Assembly (NCBI GenBank): GCA_002633005.1
Contig: NMRA01000129.1
Coordinates: forward strand, 496,627 to 560,626
Direction: 5' to 3'
Source: Phoronis australis
Lineage: Eukaryota; Phoronida; Phoronidae
DNA: 64,000 bases
The translations under genes were made by a program, and so were the position numbers. Of the stretch, positions 50,701 to 62,700 are shown one piece after another. Every line of letters starts with the position of its first letter. Position 1 is the first letter of the stretch. The notes below the pieces were generated by a model, which ran no database searches, was not told where the DNA came from, and saw nothing but the letters and a program-made list of their open reading frames with translations.

Positions 50701-53700
50701 ATTTTGAGGAAGTTACGTGAAATTACGCATGTTGACGAATAAAAAGTCTAAGGGACACAGATCTTACAAGTTTCACTCGATACCTTCTCGTGCTATTTTA
50801 CAAGTGTCACGCGCTAGCGTCACGCGCTTCGCTGAGTCTCGCGCTAACCTTAATTTGCCTAACTCACGTGATTCAGTTGACATGCTTTATGGTTATCGCG
50901 CACGCGGTGATAAAATTAACGGCAACCAAAAAAGTGAAGTTGTAATTCTTCGCCAAAGTCAACTTAATTCTCACAACTAAGCTTAAGCTATGTATAGAAA
51001 AAGAAAGGACCAATGATGAAAGTAAGCTTTTTTTTAAATGATAGTTTTAAGTGTAGAATGTATTTTTGACTAGGTGAAAACTCGAAATCGGTAATCCAAA
51101 TCCGGTCACGACCCATTTAAAATACACTGAAGTAACGAAATGAGTACAGAAAGCGAATGGAAGTATTGTAGCCCCTATATGGCCAACCGAGGGGCTACGT
51201 GTTGCCTACTAGATGGCTCCGCGTTGGTTTGAATGCGCTAAATCTCCCCTTACTCCCAGCTCTCCTAATATTGTTTATCCATTTTTCACGAAGTTCTTGG
51301 TTTGCAGGAAACACATAATAACTCAGATTTTTATCTCTCTTGTTGTTTTTGAAGCAGCCAGGAACACAACAAGAGTATCCGCCGTAAGTTTTCTTCGCGC
51401 TCATACCGCGTATTATGCTTGATACTATGGCCGCTTTCGGAATCCTGACCACAGCACCCACAATGCACCATTTTAACCTAATTTCAATATGGCGTCGCTG
51501 CAAATCCGCTATTATATGAGTTTGGCCTGAAAAAATAATGAACTACAAGTCCTTCTATGTTCATTTCTAAGCTGAGATAAGAACAAGACCAAACTCATAC
51601 TGTTAAAAGTTCTCAGTCAAACCTTGATTTTTTACATAAAAGCAGAGGTTTAAGGGTACTTTAAATGATTGTTAAATTGAAAATGCACTGTCATCTATCA
51701 TTCTGTAACAAATACGTCAACCTTGCTCCCAAATATTTTAAAATCTTGGTCTACAGTTTCAGACAACTGTTTTGCACAAAGCAGGATGTATTCAATTCCA
51801 GATACAAGCACAACTTCACATATAAGGCATGTAAGAGTAAATACATACATATACGATATGTGTCCACAGACTTGGTACACATGGCACAATACCTATTCTG
51901 TTTGTAGAAGACCAGAAGACCTTGTGGTTCAGATGCGAGTTCCTTACACATCTTGACCACATCAGCATTTTTGGATGAGAACCTAACATTGAAGGATTCA
52001 GCAGCCGACTCGAGCAATGTTGAAGTTGACAACTTCATGATGTCACCATTTTCTGTGTTGATACTTAACAATGTATTAGTCTGAAAATAGATTACAAAGT
52101 TGACTAAGAACAGATTGAAGGGCAAAAAAATTACAATGAACTTGGGGTCACTATAGGAATACCATTTAGAACTTTATTGCAAATTATAATTTTCTGTCAA
52201 AATCAAAAGGTAGAAAAGATTCATACACTTTGCCCAACCCTGAATCTTAGGCAAACCATGACGTGGTCCACAATAATTCAAATCATCTTGCTAAAAAGCA
52301 ATTATGCATTACTTTTACAAACAGGATCATATTTTACTGTTCAGATTTAAATATAATTATATTGAACGCCGTTTAGGTAATTTATATAACAATTACCTTG
52401 GGACATCTCGTTTCATGAATGTTGAATGATTCGATGTTGTAATGGCCATGGAAAACAGACTGAGTTAAAACTTGCAATTTTTTGTTAAAAAATTCTGTTT
52501 TATATTGTAACTTGGTTGTAATGCACTTGTAAGTGAGCTCATTGATCATATTTGGCTTTTAAAATAACCCATTTCATTCTCATTTATCAGACTTTGAAGT
52601 TTGCCATTTTTGTCCCCATGAAGCAATGCTAAGTACCACTAGAAGCATATGTTATTAATAATATTAAAAATATTCTATTAACGTCAGATGTGTTCATCTA
52701 AAAATTTGTTCTCTTGGGCAAGACAAAACCAGGTTTTATCACATCAATGGCAGTCATAAGAAACTTTACAAACCATTTCTTCATGAAGTACGACAGTATC
52801 ATAGAGTGATGCTCCGAGTGCAGCCAGTTTGACCCGAGGTCGGAAACTTCCTAGTGTGCTTGGAAAAAGGTCATACAAATCTATGACAGTTCCTGATTGG
52901 TTCTTGGTATCCATACTGAACACTGCAATTGGATTCGCCGTTGACACATGGATGATGTCATTCTTTTTTGGTGTGTTTACTAACCCTGATGAAGAAAATT
53001 ATTATCAAATACTGGATGTCTGTGTGAAGTACACTTTGATGCTCACATGTTCACTTTATAGAGTCAAGTAAAAAAGGAGGACTTTTAATATCCAAATGTT
53101 AACACAAATTGTTTGTGTTTATTTATTAACTTGTATTTCGCCTGTTAAGCTGGCTATAAACAAAAATTGAATTTTGCATTTTGGTCTCACAAAATCAGTC
53201 TCACAATATTCCTTACCGTAAAAAGATTCTATTTGCATAACCAACAACATTGAAACCACAAGCAACTGCAAGTTCACCGTGACAGATGTAGAATCTTATC
53301 AGAGTAAGGAATATTATGAGACTGATTTAATGAGTCACAGTAAAAGGTCCAATTCCATTTTTTCGTTTTTCCCCAGCTAAACAAGGCCAAATGCAGCTTT
53401 CATATTTCCTTTTGAGAACACATTTCCTTGATTTGTAACAAAGCGTTATTTTCAGAATGTCAGTTCTCTGAATCTCAGGCAACAGATTCAGATCACACAC
53501 TCATGACTATCCATGAGATGTGTAGTGAACAAAAACACTTATCTGTTTGTTGGAAGCTGAAACTACAACCTACTTCAGATGACCATGTTTGTGCCGAATT
53601 AATGTTGCTAAGTGACTGAACAATCAACATTTTTAAGGTTTTTATCAAGAACTTACTATATGATACAGAACAATACCACACGGATAAAAAAAATAATAAT

Positions 53701-56700
53701 TTTCCCCAGTTATTGAATAACAATTTAGTAAAGATTACCATGTAGGAATCAAAGCATAAAGAATATTAGAAAGAAGAGGGGAAATGATGTAATTTAACTT
53801 TTAATAACCTTTTGTTATGGCAACATCAGCTATGACATTTGATTCAGCCATGGGTATGGTCCAGAAAGCCTCCATTTCCGAGAAATTCAGTGACCTCGCC
53901 TGTGTGCGGTCAAGGGGATAAGACTGAACGTTCAACTTGAATGGACCCTGCAGCAGAAATGTCTGGCTCATTAGAAGTATTAATTTAAAACAGTATTTAA
54001 TATACAGTTCTCAAAACTAACAGAAAATAGTCTTTACAAAACAGAAAAGATATAATGTATGAACGATACCAAAATTAGTTGTATGGAGAAAACAAGGAGG
54101 TTAATCTTAAAGTCAAGTCGAAATAACAAGCTTTACACTCAACTAAATCTCGAGTCTGTGGCAAAAAAATCTTTCTGTTGAACCACTCATTAAAGGAACT
54201 CTACTTGGTTCTTGGTCCTCATGTGAAATTATAATTCACTGTATTAAAGAACTAGACCAAGTGATTCCACCCCCAAACATGAATCAAAACAAAGGTTTTC
54301 AAGGCTAACTCAGCATGGCACTTTAACAGTCAAGTTGTATTATTTCAAAAAAGTGATGTGATAAAATTGTTTTTTAGCAAATAACATTCTTTTAAATACC
54401 ATAAAATATTTTATGAACTCAAGACTTGGTACCTTAATTTTCAATTTCCTTGGCTCTCCAACGATTGTAGCTGTTCGTGGGTCTTTCTGTCTGGCAATCT
54501 GCCAACTTTCATGAAATTCAAATTTTGGAAGAGGGAATCTGAATAAAAACAACAAGTACAACATTTCAGTTCACTATTTTATTTGACATTCAAGGACAAT
54601 TACAGGTACCAAACATTGGTGCATAAACTGCAACACATTAAAAATTCTTATTTGCCCCACATAGTTATTGAATTACATAAGATGTGAAAAACAAAAACCA
54701 ATGTCAAAATCATTTTTTTAAAATTGCATTGAAAGGATAATAATTCCATGAAATAAAATTACATTAAAAACGTTACTTGTATAACAAAATCTTATTAGCA
54801 AATAAAACTTTTTTTCACAACTGGCTCAGACAGTGTTCACAAGTCTATCAATCAGAAGGCAGAATGAATGTCATCTGAACAGTCACGTGTCACGCACTGT
54901 GATCACACATGATTGGCCAGAATGCAAATTACTCTTTAAGTGCCTAAGAGAATAGTAAACCTTAGTCTGCCTTTTCATTGAAGTTCCACACTTGAATATG
55001 GTCACCGTACTAGTCTTAAGAATGATCTGTTTGTGATTTATGGCAAAAAAATACAAATGCATCAAGGCTGTTTAAATCAAACCATCACTCTTCAAACTTG
55101 CCAGACTGAAAACAAAGATAACTACAGCACAAATATTAAATCTTCCGAGCCAGTCAGATGACGTGAAGTCTGCTTACTCTTTGGCCAGAGAGATATTACT
55201 GGGCCGCGCTCCTACGGGGATACCATGCTTGTGCAAAGTTTGAACTATCAGCTCCCTCATCTCTGTATTGTACGAGTCGAAATCAAATACATTCCTGACC
55301 ACATTGGAAAGTCCTTCATCAGGGAATTTCTGAAATGGAAAAAACATGATACAAAAACCAACAGCAAAATGTGGTTCATTTCTCCAAACACTATCAAACA
55401 GCACTGCTTTTTGTGAACACCACAAAATGATATAAACAGGAAATCAAGGTAACAACTGAAGACAGATGTCTTAATAGAACTGTTGGTAGAATTGTCTTAG
55501 ATATCATTATACATTTAAGAAGAAAATAGATTCCCACTTAAAATTTGTGTTACTTGTAAAGTAAGAGGACTATGAATATGTCGATGAGTTTGGTACCATT
55601 AAACAGGGCTTAGAGAACAGTCACACGTTGTATAATCATATCACAGGTATCACTATTGTCACTACCTGTAACTCATTGTAACTAAACAGGAGACTAAGAT
55701 TATACTTAATGTCCAGGAGAAGGCAAGATCATAAATGGTTTCACAAGTAAGCTTGCAACTTTACTAGTCTTTGATACAATGGCAACACTGGAATAATGAA
55801 TTACAGGAGAAAACAGCATACAAATCCTCCATATCCAATGCATAAGACAGGATATCTCACCACAAGTGTCTGGCAAATGACCAGCAATGGAACGTGCCCC
55901 AGACTTTAGAGAACACTTGTCACGTAATCCTACCATATGTGTCGCTACTGTCCTTACCTGTAAATGTTTGACCATGTTGACAACCTCTCTCGTGGAGTAC
56001 GGATAAGAGATGAGGCCTTGATCAGCTAGGTCTCTCAACTCGCCAAAAGAGAGCACTAGTCGTCGCAGAATGTCATCGGGAACATCAGGTCCGTACTGAC
56101 GCAGCATGAACAGCTCTGAGTCCACATTGGGATTATCAACAGCATGGCAGCTGAATATATCACCTGGAGACATACAAAGGATCATTGCAAGTGAATAATA
56201 TCTATCAAAACTAAAGTCAATATGAACTTGGCTACAACACTTAGCTGAATTTTACAAACTTTGGTCTAGCTTCGTGGTACATCACTCCACTAACCATCTC
56301 TCAGTTAAACAAGGCTTGTCCAAAACTCTTGAAAAAGCTTCATGGGCAAACAAAACTCCTTTTTCTCATCAAATGATCAAAACAAACATGTCCCACGATT
56401 TGTTAATGCTTAACAACCTAGCTTGTGCAGAACATAGTGTGAAACTTGCATAAGGCTGGCCCAAAAGGCTTGAATAATATTGAGTAAGCTGGAATAATAA
56501 TGTCCAAGCTGGAATAATAATGTCCAAGCTGGAATAAGGTTGTTCTTAATTTTTACTTCACTTGCCAGAAAGGATTATTCATTGTTGATGAATTTAGTGT
56601 CATTCAACACGACAGCTATGCACATAACTTAAAGATTATATTGGAGTTCATATGCATGCAGCAGCCAGTGTCTGAAAAACACCTGTCCAATACACTTCAA

Positions 56701-59700
56701 CCAAGTAGTTTCCATCAGGGTTCAGCGAGTGCACGTTTGGCTGGGGGAGCCAATTTTCATGACGTGGGATTATTTCATTTGAATCTCATCTAATTCACTA
56801 ACTTAAGGCACAGTAAGGTGTCCAGATCTTTTTTTTAATTTCTGCATGTGTTCATAATGAGAAGCCAAAACCAATATTGTATTCGAGCAGAAATGTAACT
56901 TTGACACTAAGAATGATCTGCAAAAGAAGAGAACAGAATTCAACTGATATTAAGTGCAGAATATATAGCTACAGATATTCAACATATCAAAACGCAATGC
57001 ACTTAATTCCAGTTTTTATTAAAGTACAGAAATGCTTGATTTTTGCCACATACCCATTGCACCAAAGAAATCGTTTCCTAAAAATGGAAATCCCGGTCTG
57101 TTGGCGAGAACAACCATCCTAAAGTCCGGATGAATGATGAGGTAGTTGTCGCTGGCCGGGAGTCCTGAAGTGTCTGCAACCATCAGGATTAAACAACTCA
57201 ATTTTTTTGACTTTGAAACGACCAGTTTCAAAATTTAAAAACGAACAACCAACTTGAGTTTTATTAAAGGCTCATACAGTGCCATCTCATCTACTCATTT
57301 CAGACAAAGTATTTAACGAGGCAGGTTAGCACTCCAGGGGTCCAGTCAAGTTCATCAGTTACTCCTACACCAGCATTTGTTGCTGCCATCTCAATTCATT
57401 TTCTTTGAAGTTGGTGATTTTGACAGAAACTTTATCAGAATGTAGCTTCAACTTGTTTATCATTCTGCAACATTTTCTAATTATTTGCCACAGAGGTTCC
57501 AAGAGAGACTAATTATAGATTAAGTTGGTCATTTATTACACATCAAGTGTGGTCCTAGAGAGACTACATGAGAAAAAGTTACAGCTGCTCTTTAGAGTTC
57601 AATAAAACAGTTTCACCGCTGACAATCTTAAGCCATCTGCCGAGAGCACATCTGCCCCCTTTCTCCACAACAACTAGTCCCAACCTCACCACTGACAATC
57701 TTGCATAGCTGCCCCCTTCCTCTACAACAACTAGTTCCAACCTCACCACTGACAACCTTAAGCCATCTGCCGAGAGCACACCAGCCCCCTTCCTCTAAAC
57801 AACTAGTCCCAACCTCAACACCAACAATCTTGCACCCCTGCCCCTTTCCTTTATAACAACTAGTCCCAACCTCACCACTGACAATCTGAAGCCATGTGCC
57901 CAGAGCACACCTGCCCCCTTACTCTAAAACAACTAGTCCCAACCTCACCACTGACAATCCTTCGTCCATCAGCTAGATGCATCTCTCCACTCTCCACTAA
58001 AGTCTTCAAAATACACGTCACATTAGTTGGAGCTTTGTCAGCCTCATCCACCACTAGCACGTGACCTAGTTTGACTGCTCGAACCTGATACAGAGAAAAC
58101 GGAGTTCATATAGCGAAAAAGCAATTCCAGAGGTCATCAAATCTAAACAATTTCAATGGAAAAATCATTGAAGCAAGTCTTGACACAAGTGAAAATGGAT
58201 ATCATATAATGTAGCTTAACAATTGATTACGCGGAAATTGACAATGGATTGAAACTACATGTGTCACTTACATGAGCAATAGATAGGCTGCATTCTGCAC
58301 ACCTCAAGAGATTAGCTTGCACTTGCAGTGAAAAATTTTCACTTATCGAATGGAAACCAAATGATTTTGCGAGGTCCAAAGAGATTTTGCTTTCTCGCAA
58401 GAAACTTGTTCTACAGAATGCTACCCATATGTAGATTAAAATGGCCTTTTTGTTCTTCACCTATTCTAGGAAATACATTCAATTCATTGTTGAAACTCTA
58501 ATAAGCTCATTTTTAAATTGTATTGAAAAAGCAACTGTTGCGATTAAACTTACGAGAGGCGAGTCTTCATAAACAATAATGCCCTCCTGAACAGTTGGTT
58601 GTAGTGTTAATGACTGCACTGTGGTATCCCTGCATAATAGCAATGTTATCAATTATCTATTAACACCATTACAAACAAATGGAATGTCGTGTTCAACAAA
58701 GCCTGTCTCAGGAAAAATTTGCAGCCAAGATACTCTCTTTAGTGATTTCATTTACATGCAAGGTTGACCTCACTTCGATCACCAGAACTTTGTCACTTTA
58801 GAGGTAAAAGTCCAGTCAGCTAGACGACATGGACTTCTGAGCCAGTCTGACATTCATTCACAAGATCTCAACCTGCCTGGCAAGTAATCACTGAATATGT
58901 CACTCTCACCTTTACTAAAGACTGCCACCAGTTACTTACCTGTGAAGCTGGAGATATTCTCGTGGTTTATTCAACAAGTGAAGAAACCGGTCCACAATCT
59001 TGTTTTTACCAACACCCTGGTTACCAACTAATAGCAGATGTTCGCCTAACATGAAATCCTTCAACATGTCTTCCATGATGCGTAGGTGCTGAAATAATTC
59101 ATTCCTTCCTTGAACAAAAAATTCATAATGTACAATACATGTGATTATTGGCTTGTTTTTTCCTTTTCCATTATTTATGTTTTAATCCAATACCATAAAA
59201 CAGCTTTCTTTTATTTATAATTCTTTTCTTGAAGTGCAGTCACTGATCTTTAAAAATATTACCTGTGCATTTTCATAAAATAAAACATCAGGAACTTTCA
59301 TTCTGTTGTTTGGGTTGTCAATAGCTACTTCAGTTTTGCCAATCCTAAGTATGCCGTTTTTCACTTCACCTGTAAAAACAAGACTGGTAATGAGTAACAT
59401 GACTTGTAGCAAAAAGAAGACAATGAAAAGTTGAACGAAGTGTTGGTATCATTTTCAACGTTGGATAGACTTCAAGTACATTCAGCAAAACATTCAGGAT
59501 CATCATGTATTAGTTAGGCCATCTAGTGTTTAACCAGAGAACTAGTTCTTCTTTAGCTGCAATCAGGCATTTGGCTGTTGGCACGTAAATGTTGACACCT
59601 ACGCAGGCCGATTTAATGAAATTAATCCTAAACGATAATGCATTCCTACCCTCTTAGAAATCTAAAAACGTTTATAGTCTTGACCATGAACACGTTGAGT

Positions 59701-62700
59701 CCAATTCTAAGATGATATAGAAATATTACTGAAAATGGGCATTTCCTGAACTAACATCCTAATTTTGACAATCTCACATTCACAATATTCTAGTTAGATA
59801 TTAAACAGAACTATGAGAGTTGAACTGAATGGACTATTATGACCATTTACCGATATTAAGACAACGAAAACCCATGACCACAGAATCAGTGAGACTTCAC
59901 AAAGCTTTGTAACCAACAAAACTCAATAGTTACATGTCAGATGTTTTTCCACCTCTGTCTCAGTCAAAGAGGTATCAGTATTGGTTATGTTGACATCTTC
60001 AAGCGATTGATCTAGTGAAGACCTGACAAGTCTTGGAAGAAATCTACAACCAAACAAAAGCTTTACACAGAAATACTCCATGAAATGAAATCAATAGATA
60101 CAACTATATCACTTAACTCGGTCACCCTCAGGGAGTGTGCTAAGCAACGGGTGGTTTTACTAATTAGAGGTTGTGCATAAAAATGAACTTTTTTTGTCAG
60201 GAACTTCCACGAATGATGAATGTCTTGTTCTTTTGTAGTTTTGTTCCAGAATAACCACCTTTTTTGGGCATTAATAAAACCTGACCTTTTTGAAGGCATA
60301 CTTGGACTCCTGTCTTAGATTCATTAAGCCTGAAATGGTATAAGAGGTGCTGGTTGTTAATGAGTTCTTCTTTTACAAAAGAATGATATTTAATATCGAA
60401 AATGCTTCTGTAGAAGATACTAAGTTCTAACTTTTCACTTGACAGTCAGTAAAGAGAAGGTTGGACAGTTACCTGAACAGGCAGGCTTTCTGAACTGAGT
60501 TGAACAGTTAGACATTTACCTGGACAGGCAGGCTTTTTGAACCGAGTTGAACAGACTTTCCTCAGGGTAATGAGCCAGTCGTCGAGCACATCGTAGTAAT
60601 TGACGAGTGGACAGAGATGAAGCCAGAGAATGAGACTAAAAAACAAGGGAGATAATACTAGAAAATATAATTACTTCAGCTTCAAGTTATGAATAAAATT
60701 AGGTTTTTACTTGAAAAACTCAATAAACTTTGCTATTTGGTAAATTTACATTTGATGATAGCAAGCAATGTTTTGATAGCTTGAGTTCATTGTATTTTGT
60801 AAATACGAGGTCACATGATCAGTCTGTTGAGTCTAAAACAGCTAATAAACAAACCAGATATTTGACATTGGTCGGCAATATTTACAGCCTGTGACTTCGC
60901 AATGCTATTACCACGACCTAGTGGCAATAAACTGAAATACGTACAGTAGCATCCAACGAACTCCTCAGGTTGTGCGTCAGATCTAACAATGGCTGTAGGT
61001 TTTTAGCATTTGGCACCTATAACGATAAGAGTATTATCAACACTCTTTACATTTAAAGATGCAGTACATGCCAACAACAATGTGACAAAACTCCGATTTC
61101 CCCTCACTACGTGTAAGGACCTGTCATTCCAGTCATTTAGATGACGACGAATTCTACTTGTACTCAGTCGTGATAACAAATTCTGCTTGTGAACAATGGC
61201 TATGACTACAAATTCCTGGTCACTTTGCCCGATTGTGGTGCGTGCTGGAAACAGTAACAGAAGTGCCTGTGATTATCTTCAAGATTGAGCAGGGATAGAG
61301 TGCTGTCACAACCCTGTGGAACACAAATCCCTGATGATGATCTCAGCAATAAGATCTTATTATAATGTGGTATTCAACCCACCACCTCATAAGTCAATTA
61401 TGTGCTCAGCTCATCGACAGCTACATTAATGAGTGATGCTCACATCTGATAAATCTTAAAAAATGTCAGAGGCTGAATTATAATTTGAATTTTGACCATA
61501 ATTGCTTGTCACAAGTATTGGAAATAATTCATAGCATATAACAATTGACGATTTTAAACATGGTGAGTAATCAAAACAAAAAATAAATGACTGGACAAGA
61601 AGTCATTTTCCGTTACCACATACAATGTTGTGCAAAACTTCAGTCTCTTGCTCTCTTGATAATGGTTTCATGTGGTGAAACATGAACAGGGGAAGTAACT
61701 CCGAGTTCAGCCACTTTTGACTCCCAGCACCAGGTGGCTCTGCTAAGCCAACAATTCTGAATGACGGGTGGATGGAATAAATGTGTCTGAAGAAAGAAAA
61801 AATCCAAAATATAAAACTACAGAATAACATGTAATACAAAGCATCTTTTGATCTACTTCAAAAATGCAGGTTGTAGTTATTGATGTTTTGTTATATTGCT
61901 CAACATTCTGTGGGCATATACTGTTTCACCGTGTTACCTGTTTTTGATACGATTTTGCTAAGTGTGTTGCAATAACAAACACTTGCCAATAATGCACTTA
62001 CACCAGTAATATTTGTAAGAACAGCAAATACGGTCTACAGTAACTGAAATTCCATTATTGTTTATAGCTGTATATATGCATCCACTTTAAATACATATCA
62101 CTAGTATTGAAACTATGCCCCCAAAAATTGTTTTACAAAATAAACCATCTCACTTTTCACGCATCTGTTCATCTGTGAAGCCATTTTTCTCCTTAATTTC
62201 CTCATAACGATCGTTTCTTAGCAAACGACTGCCGTCAAACAAATGCAACTCACGATCCTGAACCAACCTACAATTAACAGAACAACCACATGAACCTTGA
62301 GTCTAAAAAATCTTAATTTGAATACTTGTGAAACTGTGAGCACTAAACACAGGCTCATAAACACATTTTCTTATTGAGCATGTTTCTCAACACTGAGGGA
62401 AAGTTGGAGATATAATACGGGAGCTCTGACCTGCAGGTATGAATATTCAATTACTGCCACCATCACAAAGGCGTATGGTATCATATGATGAGAGAGCACG
62501 TAATGCACCATGTTGGCAGTGGTGCACCTGTACGCATTCCATGATTTGGAAATTTAAAAACTCATTAATCATTGGCTGGGGACAAATGGAGACAAAAAAT
62601 AAATTGTTAAGCGTTGTATCATTTTCACTCTTACGTATTTGTGACTATGATAGTTATACACTGACATGTACTTCTCTCTGTACTCAATTGTGCTACTAGG

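Larger units (their letters stand above)
50018..51513 (-). mobile_element. THAP-encoding DNA transposon remnant in a VWA8 intron
   Basis: Perfect 18-bp inverted ends: AATAGCGGATTTGCAGCG at 50018-50035 and its reverse complement at 51496-51513. Inside, on the minus strand, is one THAP zinc-finger reading frame. It has been split by a 0.73-kb MITE (50480-51211), so the original was about 755 bp. No catalytic domain is present and no clear target duplication was seen. P-element/THAP-type families are possible. Confidence 0.7.
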
